Source: UBA8079 sp049601915
GTDB taxonomy: Bacteria > Pseudomonadota > Alphaproteobacteria > UBA6615
Direction of reading: 5' to 3'
Length of the DNA: 64,000 nucleotides
NCBI GenBank assembly: GCA_049601915.1
Contig: JBMYRB010000001.1
Span: 496,001-560,000 of the forward strand
A program made the translations under genes and the position numbers. Numbering within the stretch: position 1 is the first letter of the stretch; the number at the start of each line of letters is the position of its first letter. Shown here piece by piece: positions 53,867 through 62,905 of this stretch. The notes under the pieces are model-generated. The model was not told where the DNA came from. It did no database searches and saw nothing but the letters and a program-made list of their open reading frames with translations.

Positions 53867-54589
53867 TCAGGCTTCCGGTTCGGATCCCGGCTCGGGCTTC
53901 GTGTCCGGCGCCGCTGAGGGATCCGGCGCGGCTTCAGGTGCCGCCTCGGGTGCGGCGGGTGCAGCCGGCGGGGCCGCCGACTTTGCAACACCGACGCGTG
54001 CGGGGCGCAACAGCCGGTCGTGCAGCCGGTAGCCGGCCTGCATGACCTGCGCGACGCTGCCGTTCGGCAAATCGCTGTCGGGTACTTCGTACATGGCCTC
54101 ATGCAAGTTGGGGTCGAACGGCTCACCCGTTGGGTCGAGGCGCTCGATCTTGTGCGCCGCCAGCGCCCCCAGGAAATCATTCTGCACCGCGACCATGCCT
54201 TCGATTACGGTCTGCAGCAGCTCATGTTCGCCGCGCCGCTCTTCGGGGACGGCGAAAAGCGCACGTTCGAGGTTGTCGCCGATCGACAGTATATCGCGCG
54301 CGAACCCGGTCACCGCATAACGATTCGCGTCCTCGACCTGTCTTTCCGCACGCTTCCGCACATTCTCGGTCTCGGCCATCGCGCGCAGCAACTGGTCGCG
54401 CAGCTGCGTCACCTCGCCCTCGAGCTCGACGACGCGCGCGGCATGTTTACCGCCGCCCCATCGATTCCTGTCCGCGTCGGTCGGCGACGGCTCAGCCGAC
54501 CCCGCCTCAGGCGCCTCAGCTGCTGCGTCCTCCGCGGGTGTCTCGCTCTCCGGGTCCTCTGGGGAGCCGTTCTCTTTTTCGTCGTTCAT
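53867..54589 (-). CDS. grpE: nucleotide exchange factor GrpE
   Basis: GrpE releases ADP from DnaK. The 240-residue protein has an acidic disordered N-terminus, a long helix (ARVVELEGEVTQLRDQLLRA, ETENVRKRAERQVEDANRYA), and the beta domain with EPFDPNLHEAMYEVPDSDLP and VMQAGYRLHDRLLRPARVGV. The C-terminal ~35 residues are an Ala/Pro/Glu low-complexity tail (PAAPEAAPEAAPDPSAAPDT) beyond the usual end. Start chosen at MNDEKENG. It follows hrcA by 64 bases. Confidence 0.95.
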   Translation of the reverse strand: MNDEKENGSPEDPESETPAEDAAAEAPEAGSAEPSPTDADRNRWGGGKHAARVVELEGEVTQLRDQLLRAMAETENVRKRAERQVEDANRYAVTGFARDILSIGDNLERALFAVPEERRGEHELLQTVIEGMVAVQNDFLGALAAHKIERLDPTGEPFDPNLHEAMYEVPDSDLPNGSVAQVMQAGYRLHDRLLRPARVGVAKSAAPPAAPAAPEAAPEAAPDPSAAPDTKPEPGSEPEA

Positions 54590-54653
54590 GTATTCGCTCT
54601 CTATACGGCGTCTGTGCCGGTCGTTGTAATTCGAAACGATGAGATTGTCGCGC

Positions 54654-55697
54654 CTATCCGACCAGGCGGCCGACGATTTGCGCTGTGTAATCCACCACGG
54701 GAATAATCCGGGCATAGTTGATCCGGGTCGGGCCGATCACGCCGACCGCCCCGACGATTTGCTGATCACTGTTGTGATAGGGCGCGACCACGACGGAACA
54801 GCCGGCGAGCGAGAACAGTTCGTTCTCCGCGCCGATGAATATCTGCACACCTTCGCCGCCCCGCGCCATGTCGAGAAGCTTGATCCAGGATTCCTTGGTC
54901 TCCAGTGCGTCATAAAGGCTGCGCACATGTTCCAGGTCCTCGACGGCCTGAACATCGTCGAGCAACCGCTCCGCGCCGCTCACGATCAGCGCCGCCTCGG
55001 CCCCATCGCCGGTCGCGGTCGCCATCCCGGCCTGGACGAGCTTCTGCGTCACCACGTCTAAGTCGCGGCGGTGAAGTTCGAGTTCGGCTGCAATCTGTCG
55101 CTGGGCCTCGTCGATGGTCTTGCCGACCATCCGCGCGGACAGGAAGTTCGAGGCCTCAACCATGGCCGAAGCCGGCATGTCTCTGGGCATTTCGATGACC
55201 CGGTTCTCGACGCTACCGTCTTCCGTGACCAGGACGACCAGCGCACGGCCCGGCGCCAGGGAGACAAACTCGATGTGCCGCAGTGGCGAGTCACTTTTCG
55301 GTGCCACGACCAGCCCGGCGCAGTTACTCAGGCCGGAGAGAACGCGGGTGGCCTCAGACAGGGTCTGCTGCACGCTGCGCCCTTCCGTGGCGCATTGCAC
55401 TTCGATTGTCTGGCGCTCGGCCTCGGTCAGGTTCCCGACCTCGAGGAGCCCGTCGACGAACAGGCGCAGGCCGGCCTCTGTCGGAACACGCCCCGCCGAC
55501 GCATGGGGCGAAAACAGCAGGCCTGAATCCTGGAGGTCGGCCATGACGTTGCGGATCGTGGCCGGCGACAATTCCATACCCAGATTGCGCGACAGGGTCC
55601 GCGACCCGACCGCCTCACCTGTTTCCAGATAGGCGTCAATGATCTGCCGAAGAATCTCGGAGCTGCGTTCATTGAGCTGCGGAATCGCCCGGATCAT
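54654..55697 (-). CDS. hrcA: heat-inducible transcription repressor HrcA
   Basis: A 347-residue HrcA: N-terminal winged helix (RSSEILRQIIDAYLETGEAV, GSRTLSRNLGMELSPATIRN, VMADLQDSGLLFSPHASAGR) and the C-terminal domain ending in VVAPYHNSDQQIVGAVGVIG and PTRINYARIIPVVDYTAQIV. HrcA binds CIRCE elements; none was found in this window, so its targets (often groESL) lie elsewhere. It leads the hrcA-grpE unit, divergent from rph. Confidence 0.96.
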   Translation of the reverse strand: MIRAIPQLNERSSEILRQIIDAYLETGEAVGSRTLSRNLGMELSPATIRNVMADLQDSGLLFSPHASAGRVPTEAGLRLFVDGLLEVGNLTEAERQTIEVQCATEGRSVQQTLSEATRVLSGLSNCAGLVVAPKSDSPLRHIEFVSLAPGRALVVLVTEDGSVENRVIEMPRDMPASAMVEASNFLSARMVGKTIDEAQRQIAAELELHRRDLDVVTQKLVQAGMATATGDGAEAALIVSGAERLLDDVQAVEDLEHVRSLYDALETKESWIKLLDMARGGEGVQIFIGAENELFSLAGCSVVVAPYHNSDQQIVGAVGVIGPTRINYARIIPVVDYTAQIVGRLVG

Positions 55698-55750
55698 GGC
55701 CGTGATTGTCCGTTGTTTGCGCTACAAAAGTCGAGGATCGACATGTCCGC

Positions 55751-55782
55751 AGAACTTAGGCACGCCCCGGCACCTAATCAAG
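55751..55782 (-). promoter_or_regulatory. RpoH-type promoter for hrcA-grpE
   Basis: Read on the minus strand: CTTG (55782-55779), an 18-base spacer, then CCTAAGTTCT (55760-55751). The -35 is a perfect match to the alphaproteobacterial RpoH consensus; the -10 has mismatches at its fifth and last bases. Spacer length equals that of the dnaK site. It ends 54 bases before the hrcA start. Confidence 0.55.
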
Positions 55783-55900
55783 AACATCGGCAACGACCAA
55801 CAAGCATCGCGCCGCCGTCCGATTCCGGTTCTGGACGCAACCCTGCCGTAAAGACTAACTTCGCCGCCTCACATTCGACCCTAGCCACACTGGAACCAGC

Positions 55901-56635
55901 ATGCCCAAAACCTCGATCCGTCCCTCACGGCGCGCGCCCGATGAAATGCGCAAGGTGCGCCTCAAGCCAGGCGCTGCCAAATACGCGGAGGGTTCGTGTC
56001 TGGCAATGTTCGGCAACACCCATGTGCTTTGCGCCGCCAGCATCGAGGAACGGGTACCACCATGGATGCGTGGTAGCGGCGAAGGTTGGGTAACGGCGGA
56101 ATACGGCATGCTGCCGAGATCGACCCACACCCGCACCGGCCGCGAGGCCGCGCGCGGCAAACAATCGGGCCGAACCCAGGAAATTCAGCGCCTGATCGGC
56201 CGCTCCCTGCGTGCCGTGACCGACATGGAAATGCTCGGCGAGCGACAAATCCGGCTCGATTGCGACGTGCTGCAGGCCGACGGCGGCACGCGGACCGCGG
56301 CCATCACGGGAGCTTGCGTGGCGCTGCACATCGCCTGCCAGGGGCTGGTGAAATCGGGCGCCATCGCTGAGAACCCGGTACACGACCTCGTGGCCGCGGT
56401 CTCCTGCGGCCTTTACCAGAACACCGCCGTCCTCGATCTCGACTATCCCGAAGATTCCAACGCCCAGGCCGATTCCAACTTCGTGCTGACCGAACGCGGC
56501 CAGATCGTCGAAGTCCAGGGCACCGCCGAAGAACGACCCTTCACGCGCGCCCAGTTCATCCGGCTGCTCGACCTGGCGCGCGACGGCACCGAGGAGTTGT
56601 TCGCCCATCAGCGCAGGGCGCTGGGAATCAAATAG
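55901..56635 (+). CDS. rph: ribonuclease PH
   Basis: A 3' to 5' phosphorolytic exoribonuclease that trims tRNA ends. RPSRRAPDEMRKVRLKPGAA at the N-terminus, MLPRSTHTRTGREAARGKQS, and IRLDCDVLQADGGTRTAAIT with the phosphate- and RNA-binding residues are intact. Length 244 is normal. It is divergent from hrcA, as in many alphaproteobacteria, and directly followed by rdgB. Confidence 0.97.
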   Translation: MPKTSIRPSRRAPDEMRKVRLKPGAAKYAEGSCLAMFGNTHVLCAASIEERVPPWMRGSGEGWVTAEYGMLPRSTHTRTGREAARGKQSGRTQEIQRLIGRSLRAVTDMEMLGERQIRLDCDVLQADGGTRTAAITGACVALHIACQGLVKSGAIAENPVHDLVAAVSCGLYQNTAVLDLDYPEDSNAQADSNFVLTERGQIVEVQGTAEERPFTRAQFIRLLDLARDGTEELFAHQRRALGIK

Positions 56636-57250
56636 GTGCCGCGCAGTTTCAAAGACAGCCGGCTGGTAATCGCCAGCCACAATGCTGGCAAGGTCAGCGA
56701 GATCGCCGACCTGCTCGCGCCGTTTGCCGTGTCGGTACAAAGCGCGGGCGAGCTGGGCCTGCCCGAACCCGAAGAGACCGGTAGCACATTCGCCGAAAAC
56801 GCCATCCTCAAGGCTCGCGCATCCGCCGACGGCAGCGGGTTGGCAGCCCTGGCAGACGATTCCGGGTTTTCCGTGGCCGCACTTGGCGGCGCGCCGGGCA
56901 TCCATGCGGCGCGCTTTGCCGAACGCGCGGACGGAGTTCGCGATTTCGACTGGGCCATGGAGCAGCTGCACGAGGCGAGTGCGGACGCCGGCGAAGGCCT
57001 GGCCTGGTTCACTTGCGCGCTCGCGCTGGCCTGGCCGGACGGACATGTCGAGGTCTTCGAGGGGCGGGTCGACGGCACGCTCGCCTGGCCGCCGCGTGGC
57101 GACCGCGGCTTCGGATATGACCCGATCTTCGTGCCCCAGGGGGGCACCCTCACATTTGCCGAGATGGACCCGGACGCCAAACACGCGATCTCCCATCGAG
57201 CGATTGCCTTTCGCGCCCTCATAGACGCGTGCTTTACCCCCGGCACGTGA
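56636..57250 (+). CDS. rdgB: XTP/dITP pyrophosphatase (RdgB/HAM1)
   Basis: Removes non-canonical purine nucleotides such as dITP and XTP. LVIASHNAGKVSEIADLLAP (S/T-x-N-x-x-K), GSTFAENAILKARASADGSG and LADDSGFSVAALGGAPGIHA, and the C-terminal FGYDPIFVPQGGTLTFAEMD with SHRAIAFRAL are diagnostic. It starts with GTG immediately after the rph TAG, so the two are coupled. 204 residues. Confidence 0.96.
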   Translation: MPRSFKDSRLVIASHNAGKVSEIADLLAPFAVSVQSAGELGLPEPEETGSTFAENAILKARASADGSGLAALADDSGFSVAALGGAPGIHAARFAERADGVRDFDWAMEQLHEASADAGEGLAWFTCALALAWPDGHVEVFEGRVDGTLAWPPRGDRGFGYDPIFVPQGGTLTFAEMDPDAKHAISHRAIAFRALIDACFTPGT

Positions 57251-57257
57251 AAACCTC

Positions 57258-58421
57258 ATGACCCCCCCGCCCGGCGATATCGCGCTCTACGTCCACTGGC
57301 CGTTTTGCCTGTCGCTATGTCCCTATTGCGATTTCAACAGCCATGTCCGCGACACCATCGACCAAGGCGCGTGGCGCGACGGGTTGTTGCGCGAGCTTGA
57401 GCACTACGCAGCGCGCACACCCGGGCGGCAGCTGACAAGCATCTTCTTCGGCGGCGGCACGCCGTCCCTGATGCCGCCCGAGACCGCCCGCGCGATCATC
57501 ACCCGGGCCCGGGAACTCTTCGCGACCGACCCGGATCTCGAGATCACATTGGAGGCGAACCCGACATCGGCCGAACAAGAGGCACTCGCGGGGTTCGCCG
57601 ACGCAGGGGTCAACCGCCTCAGCCTCGGGGTCCAGGCGATGGACGACGCGGCACTGTCGGCACTCGGCCGCACCCACACGGTTAGCGAGGCGCGCGCCGC
57701 GATCGCGACCGCCGCCGACATCTTCGAGCGCTTCACCTTCGACCTGATGTATGCCCGCCCGGGCCAGACACCGGACGCCTGGATACGCGAGCTGGACACG
57801 GCACTCGCGCTCACAAAGGGCCACCTGTCGGTCTACCAGCTGACCATCGAGGCGGGCACGCCGTTCTTCCTCGCCCAGGCGCGGGGCGACCTGCAACTGC
57901 CTGTCGAGGCCGAGAGCGCGGCCATGTTCGAGCAGACACAGGACGCGCTCGCCGGGGCCGGATTGCCCGCCTACGAGATCTCGAACCATGCCGCCCCCGG
58001 CCAGGAATCCCGTCATAACCTCACTTATTGGCAATACCGGGACTATATCGGCGTAGGGCCGGGTGCCCATGGGCGTATTACGGTGGATGGCCGGATTCGG
58101 GCCACGCGACAGCACAGGGCCCCGGAAATCTGGCTCGAACGGGCCCTCGAACAGGGTCATGCCACCCAGGACGATGCTGTACTACCGCTGGAAACCCTGA
58201 CGGCCGAGCTCGTGATGATGGGGCTTCGCCTGGCGGCGGGGATCGACGCCGCTGAATTCACACAACGGATCAGCAAACACCCCGGTGAGGCCTTCGCACC
58301 CGCGACCATCGACCGCCTCGTCGACGCGGGCTATCTCGACTGGCGCGATGACGGTTTCGGCGCAACCCCAGCCGGGCGCCAGCGCCTGAACGCCGTCGTC
58401 GACGCCCTTCTGAACACGTAG
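57258..58421 (+). CDS. hemW: radical SAM protein HemW (heme chaperone)
   Basis: A 387-residue HemW-type radical-SAM protein: ALYVHWPFCLSLCPYCDFNS with CxxxCxxC, SIFFGGGTPSLMPPETARAI, FDLMYARPGQTPDAWIRELD and YEISNHAAPGQESRHNLTYW. The first Cys is preceded by HWPFC as in HemW, and the CPYCDFNS sequence fits it. HemW delivers heme and is not the oxygen-independent coproporphyrinogen oxidase it was once called. Third gene of the rph-rdgB-hemW run. Confidence 0.94.
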   Translation: MTPPPGDIALYVHWPFCLSLCPYCDFNSHVRDTIDQGAWRDGLLRELEHYAARTPGRQLTSIFFGGGTPSLMPPETARAIITRARELFATDPDLEITLEANPTSAEQEALAGFADAGVNRLSLGVQAMDDAALSALGRTHTVSEARAAIATAADIFERFTFDLMYARPGQTPDAWIRELDTALALTKGHLSVYQLTIEAGTPFFLAQARGDLQLPVEAESAAMFEQTQDALAGAGLPAYEISNHAAPGQESRHNLTYWQYRDYIGVGPGAHGRITVDGRIRATRQHRAPEIWLERALEQGHATQDDAVLPLETLTAELVMMGLRLAAGIDAAEFTQRISKHPGEAFAPATIDRLVDAGYLDWRDDGFGATPAGRQRLNAVVDALLNT

Positions 58422-58440
58422 CGATTAAATTCTGTCGTAG

Positions 58441-59811
58441 CTAGTTCGAAGCCGGGACGGCGAAACTGGTCGGTGCCGGGTCGATCTCAAGCGGTGCGTC
58501 GCGCCTTACTTCCAGCACCGCCAACCCCCGTTCAACGGCACCGGATTCGGTCAAGCGGAAGATGCCGTCAACCCCGGCGAAACCGTCGGGGTTCTCGAGC
58601 CGCGCACGCGCATATGGGTCCGGCACGTCGCCGCGTGCTAGCACGGCCGCCAGCGCGACGCCGTCATAGGCGAGGGTCGCCAGCCGGCCCGGGGTCCGGC
58701 CGAACAATTCTTGAAAGCGCTCGACGAAACGCACGCGGGCTTCAGGGGGCGGTGCGGCAAACCAGGCGCCGAGCATCGCCGGTTCCTTGCCCAGCGCGGG
58801 GTCGTCCCAGACCCAGGTCCCGAGCAGCTTGACCTGCTGGGGATCCACATCGAAAAAGGCCAGCAGCGGCGCGACCTGAAGCACCTCGTCGCCACCGACC
58901 GGCACCATCAACGCCTCGAAGCCGACCTCGCCCAGCGTGTCCCGTGTGGACAGTCGCTCTAGCGCGCGTTTCGAGAACGCATCGTCGCGCTCGGCCAGGA
59001 GCTTCCGCTTCTCTTCGAGCGCCTCAACCCGTTCCTCGTAACGCGCCAGCGTGCGGACCGTCTGTGTCAACGCTTCCACGCCGCCAGGATAGAAGGCCGT
59101 CACCGCGACAACAGCACCGCGCCGGGCCACGACATCCGACAAAATCGACGCCATGCGTCCGCCAAAACCGTCATCGGGCACCAGGGCGGCAAACTGGGCC
59201 AGTCCGCGCCGCGTGGCGAAGGCAACCACCCGGTCAATCTGTGCCCCGGGCGAGAAGCCTGCGGCATAGACGCCGTCGCCGGCGATCAGCCGGTCATTGG
59301 AAAACGCGAAAACCGGAATCCCGGCCGCGCGGGCGACACGCGAGGTACCGGCCACCGCATCCGCAAACAGCGGGCCCAGCAACACCCGCGCGCCTTCGGC
59401 CTGCGCTCGCAGCGCCGCGGCGTACGCCGCCTGGGCGTTGCCGCCGGAATCGTAAATCCGCAGCTCTAATTTCGGCACGGCGAAATCGAACAGCGCCATT
59501 TGCGCAGCGTCTGCCAGGTCCCGGCCGATCGCCGCAGCGGGACCGCTCAGCGGAATGATCAGCGCGGCGCGGGTAATATCGGGCCCGACCCGCGGCGCCG
59601 GGATGACCGGGACGGGTGTGACGCTTTGCGGAAGCACCGGTGCGGCTTCGGTGGGCGGCGGCGCGGCTTCTTGCGTCACAGCCGGTGGCGCCGCTACGTT
59701 GGCTGGCGCGCACGCCGCCAGTATCAGGCCGGCTGCAACAAACAGGCGCGCGCGAGGGCGCAGAAGGGCAACTGGTCGTGGCACGAAAAAGCCTTCCTCA
59801 AACATCCGCAA
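58441..59811 (-). CDS. LpoA-like penicillin-binding protein activator lipoprotein
   Basis: A 456-residue lipoprotein (signal RLFVAAGLILAACAPANVAA, lipobox LAAC) with a periplasmic-binding fold domain from about residue 75 (RAALIIPLSGPAAAIGRDLA, DAAQMALFDFAVPKLELRIY, YDSGGNAQAAYAAALRAQAE). This combination next to divergent rsmI-yraN is the usual place of the LpoA-type PBP activator. It would stimulate peptidoglycan synthesis from the outer membrane; a different ligand-binding role is possible. Confidence 0.86.
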   Translation of the reverse strand: MRMFEEGFFVPRPVALLRPRARLFVAAGLILAACAPANVAAPPAVTQEAAPPPTEAAPVLPQSVTPVPVIPAPRVGPDITRAALIIPLSGPAAAIGRDLADAAQMALFDFAVPKLELRIYDSGGNAQAAYAAALRAQAEGARVLLGPLFADAVAGTSRVARAAGIPVFAFSNDRLIAGDGVYAAGFSPGAQIDRVVAFATRRGLAQFAALVPDDGFGGRMASILSDVVARRGAVVAVTAFYPGGVEALTQTVRTLARYEERVEALEEKRKLLAERDDAFSKRALERLSTRDTLGEVGFEALMVPVGGDEVLQVAPLLAFFDVDPQQVKLLGTWVWDDPALGKEPAMLGAWFAAPPPEARVRFVERFQELFGRTPGRLATLAYDGVALAAVLARGDVPDPYARARLENPDGFAGVDGIFRLTESGAVERGLAVLEVRRDAPLEIDPAPTSFAVPASN

Positions 59812-59840
59812 CGAACTCGAATGCGCGCGAACCTAACCGC

Positions 59841-60737
59841 GTGACTCGGCCCAAACAAGCGTCGGATACAGGTTCGCAAACGGGCCTGGACAAGCGGGCG
59901 GAGCCGGGCCTGCACCTCGTGTCGACGCCGATCGGAAATCTGGGCGATATCACATTGCGGGCGCTCGACGTCCTTACCAGCGCGGACATGATCATCTGTG
60001 AAGACACGCGCGTCACCCGCAAGCTGTTGTCCCGATACGCCATCGCCACACCCTCCCTCGCCTACAATGATCACAACGCGCGCCGCGTGCTGCCCGGACT
60101 TATGGAACGCCTCAAAAATGGCGATTCTTTGGCGCTGGTTACGGACGCCGGTACGCCGCTGATTTCCGACCCGGGTTATCGCCTAGTCGAGGCGGCCATC
60201 GACGCCGATATCCCGCTGCACACATTGCCCGGTGCCAGTGCCGCGCTCGCCGGGCTGGTCCTGTCAGGCCTGCCGACCGACGGTTTCTTCTTCGCCGGGT
60301 TCTCGCCGCCACGCCAAGCCGCGCGCAGCAGCCGATTTGCGAAGCTTGCCGCCGTGCCGGGGAGCCTCATCTTTTTCGAATCGGCGAGACGCCTTGCGGC
60401 CAGCCTGTCGGATCTGCATCACGCGCTCGGCGATCGCCCCGCCGCCATCGCTCGCGAGATCACCAAGCTACATGAAGAGGTCCGCCGCGGCACCCTGTCC
60501 GAACTTGCCGCACATTATGCCGACGCCGGCCCGCCGCGGGGCGAGATCGTAATCGTGGTCGCCCCGCCGCTGACACAGGAGGGCGACGCCGAGAACCTGC
60601 GGGCCGCCCTCACCGACGCGCTCGCTAACCTCAGCCTGCGCGACGCCGTGGCCCAGATCACCGCGGAGACCGGACGCCCGCGGCGTGAAGTCTATCGCCT
60701 GGCCCTCGAGATCACCGGCGACGAGCCGGACAATTGA
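59841..60737 (+). CDS. rsmI: 16S rRNA (cytidine(1402)-2'-O)-methyltransferase RsmI
   Basis: RsmI methylates C1402 of 16S rRNA using SAM. GLHLVSTPIGNLGDITLRAL, ICEDTRVTRKLLSRYAIAT and LVTDAGTPLISDPGYRLVEA are family blocks, and PGASAALAGLVLSGLPTDGF is the next. I start it at GTG 59841 (298 residues); the open frame extends upstream into the divergent lipoprotein gene and is not conserved there. It leads rsmI-yraN-BON. Confidence 0.95.
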   Translation: MTRPKQASDTGSQTGLDKRAEPGLHLVSTPIGNLGDITLRALDVLTSADMIICEDTRVTRKLLSRYAIATPSLAYNDHNARRVLPGLMERLKNGDSLALVTDAGTPLISDPGYRLVEAAIDADIPLHTLPGASAALAGLVLSGLPTDGFFFAGFSPPRQAARSSRFAKLAAVPGSLIFFESARRLAASLSDLHHALGDRPAAIAREITKLHEEVRRGTLSELAAHYADAGPPRGEIVIVVAPPLTQEGDAENLRAALTDALANLSLRDAVAQITAETGRPRREVYRLALEITGDEPDN

Positions 60738-60747
60738 GCGCTGCGCC

Positions 60748-61116
60748 GTGACCACAAAGGGTCGCCGGCAGGCCGCCGAACGACACGGCCACCGGGCCGA
60801 ACGCCAGGCGGCCCTCCTGCTGCATCTCAAGGGATTCCGGCTCGAGGCACGGCGCTACCGCAGCCCCGTCGGAGAGGTCGACATCATCGCGCGACGTGCC
60901 GAGTTGCTGGTCGCGGTCGAGGTCAAGGCGCGCGGTGGCCTTGCGAGCGCGGCCCACGCCATCGACAAACGCCAGGAAGCACCGATCGCACGTGCGACCG
61001 ACCGTTTTCTCGCCGCAAATGGGTCTTATTCACATCACCGAATTCAGTTCGACGCGACTCTGGTGGCTCTTGGAAAACTGCCGCGGCATATCCCCGACGC
61101 GTGGCGAATGGAATAG
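60748..61116 (+). CDS. yraN: YraN/UPF0102 endonuclease-like protein
   Basis: A 122-residue UPF0102 protein. GHRAERQAALLLHLKGFRLE, RRYRSPVGEVDIIARRAELL and VAVEVKARGGLASAAHAIDK form a restriction-endonuclease-like (PD-(D/E)xK) core. Its role is unproven. Start is GTG, ten bases after rsmI; the rsmI-yraN-BON-gshB order is conserved in alphaproteobacteria. Confidence 0.93.
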   Translation: MTTKGRRQAAERHGHRAERQAALLLHLKGFRLEARRYRSPVGEVDIIARRAELLVAVEVKARGGLASAAHAIDKRQEAPIARATDRFLAANGSYSHHRIQFDATLVALGKLPRHIPDAWRME

Positions 61117-61173
61117 TCTATGGTCAAGCATGCTGGCCATGATAACCTCGTCTCCGGCGCCAAGGAGTTCGAT

Positions 61174-61851
61174 ATGCCGACAACCAACGCCCCCATAGAG
61201 AACCGGCCGCATAGCGGCCGCATTGCCGCCACCATCGCCGTCGGGCTCCTCGCGCTAGCAGCCTGCACCCCCGCCGGAGTCGTCGTCGGCGGGGCTGCAT
61301 CCGCCGGTGTCGCTGTATCCGAGGAACGCGGCATCAAGGGTGCGGCAAGCGACGCCGTCATCCGGGTCCGCATCAACGAAGCTTGGGTGCAGGAAGACTT
61401 CGACACCTTCAACCGGCTGAACCTCCAGATCTACGAAGGCCGGATTCTGGTGTCCGGGCGGGTGCCGGACCAGGCCCAAGCGGACAAGGCCATCAAGGCG
61501 GCCTGGGGGCCCAGCGGGGTTCGCGAGGTAATCAACGAGATCGAGATATCCGATGGCGGCAGCATCAATGATTTCGCCAACGACACCTTGATCAACGCCC
61601 GTCTCGACGCTGACCTGCTGTTCGATGGCGATGTCAGTTCGATCAACTATTCGACCCGCGCGGTCGGCGGAACGGTCTACCTGCTTGGCGTCGCAAAGGA
61701 CCGGGCCGAACTGGACCGGGTGTTCCGGATCGCGCGCGATATCCCCAATGTCAAACGGGTGATCAGCCATGTGATCATGATCGATGACCCGCGTCGCATC
61801 GCCGTGCCCGGCGGGACATCGCAAAGCACCACGCCCGCCGCAAAACGCTGA
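61174..61851 (+). CDS. BON-domain lipoprotein (DolP/OsmY-like)
   Basis: A 225-residue lipoprotein with two BON domains (about residues 55-130 and 130-205, including RINEAWVQEDFDTFNRLNLQ and INARLDADLLFDGDVSSINY). Signal IAATIAVGLLALAACTPAGV has lipobox LAAC. I chose the ATG at 61174 because AAGGAG lies seven bases before it; an upstream ATG at 61120 would put 18 extra residues before the signal. Such proteins maintain outer-membrane integrity. Confidence 0.9.
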   Translation: MPTTNAPIENRPHSGRIAATIAVGLLALAACTPAGVVVGGAASAGVAVSEERGIKGAASDAVIRVRINEAWVQEDFDTFNRLNLQIYEGRILVSGRVPDQAQADKAIKAAWGPSGVREVINEIEISDGGSINDFANDTLINARLDADLLFDGDVSSINYSTRAVGGTVYLLGVAKDRAELDRVFRIARDIPNVKRVISHVIMIDDPRRIAVPGGTSQSTTPAAKR

Positions 61852-61857
61852 GTGTTC

Positions 61858-61873
61858 CCGGCGCGCGCGCCGG
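61858..61873 (+). terminator. GC palindrome after the BON gene (weak terminator candidate)
   Basis: CCGGCGCGCGCGCCGG is a perfect 16-base palindrome beginning six bases after the BON gene stop, followed by CGTTTGCC with only three T residues. It could form a hairpin but is weak as an intrinsic terminator. gshB starts 67 bases below it. Confidence 0.3.
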
Positions 61874-61940
61874 CGTTTGCCAAATCGCCGAAAACGCCTA
61901 GATTACCCGCCGGTTTTCAACCCGCCGGAGGGCGACCCCC

Positions 61941-62894
61941 ATGAGCCTAGCCGTAGCAATCCAGATGGACCCGATCGATTCCATCGATATCGATGGCGAT
62001 TCGACTTTCGCGATGGCGCTCGAGGCCCAGACCCGCGGCCATGGCCTGTTCCACTATCTGCCCCGGGATCTGTCCCTGCGCGACGGGCGTGTGATCGCCG
62101 GGGCCCGCCCCCTAGAGGTGCGCCGCGAGGCCGGCAATCACTTCTCCCTGGGCGCTGTCGAGATCCTCGACCTCGCCGGGGTCGACGTGGTCCTGATGCG
62201 CCAGGACCCGCCATTCGACATGGCCTACATCACGGCCACCCACATCCTAGAACACATCCACCCGCAGACGCTGGTCGTGAATGACCCGGTCTCGGTCCGC
62301 AACGCGCCGGAGAAGCTGTTCGTCACGCATTTCGACGGCGTCATGCCGCCGACCCTGATCACCTCGTCACGCGAGCAGATCGAGGCCTTCCGTGCTGAGC
62401 ACAGGGACATCATCGTCAAGCCGCTCTACGGCAATGGTGGCGCCGGGGTCTTCCACATCAAGCCCGACGACGAGAATCTGAACTCTTTGGTCGAAATGTT
62501 CGGGGAACAGTATCGCGAACCAATGATCGTCCAGCGCTACCTGCCCGAGGTCCGCCTGGGCGACAAGCGGATCATCCTGGTCGACGGCGAACCGGTCGGT
62601 GCCATCAACCGGGTGCCCGCCGAAGGCGAGGCGCGCTCGAACATGCATGTCGGCGGCCGGGCCGAGAAGATCGGGCTTACCCCGCGCGAGCAGGACATCT
62701 GCGCTGCGATCGGCCCGTCCTTGCGTGAACAAGGCCTGATCTTCGTTGGCATCGACGTGATCGGCGACTACCTGACTGAGATCAACGTCACCTCCCCCAC
62801 GGGCATCCAGGAGATCGACCGCTTTGACAGGGTCAACCTGTCGGCGCTGATCTGGGATGCCATCGAGGTCCGGCGCTCGGCGACAGCGGACTAG
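61941..62894 (+). CDS. gshB: glutathione synthetase
   Basis: GshB adds glycine to gamma-glutamylcysteine. LAVAIQMDPIDSIDIDGDST, VVLMRQDPPFDMAYITATHI, IVKPLYGNGGAGVFHIKPDD (ATP-grasp) and VGIDVIGDYLTEINVTSPTG are diagnostic. The 317-residue length is normal and a GGAGG ribosome-binding site precedes the ATG. Placed after rsmI-yraN-BON as usual. Confidence 0.97.
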   Translation: MSLAVAIQMDPIDSIDIDGDSTFAMALEAQTRGHGLFHYLPRDLSLRDGRVIAGARPLEVRREAGNHFSLGAVEILDLAGVDVVLMRQDPPFDMAYITATHILEHIHPQTLVVNDPVSVRNAPEKLFVTHFDGVMPPTLITSSREQIEAFRAEHRDIIVKPLYGNGGAGVFHIKPDDENLNSLVEMFGEQYREPMIVQRYLPEVRLGDKRIILVDGEPVGAINRVPAEGEARSNMHVGGRAEKIGLTPREQDICAAIGPSLREQGLIFVGIDVIGDYLTEINVTSPTGIQEIDRFDRVNLSALIWDAIEVRRSATAD

Positions 62895-62905
62895 GAGACC
62901 AAAGG

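Noticed and set aside
55698..55900. CIRCE operator near hrcA
   Set aside because: No TTAGCACTC-N9-GAGTGCTAA or close variant is present here or before dnaK.
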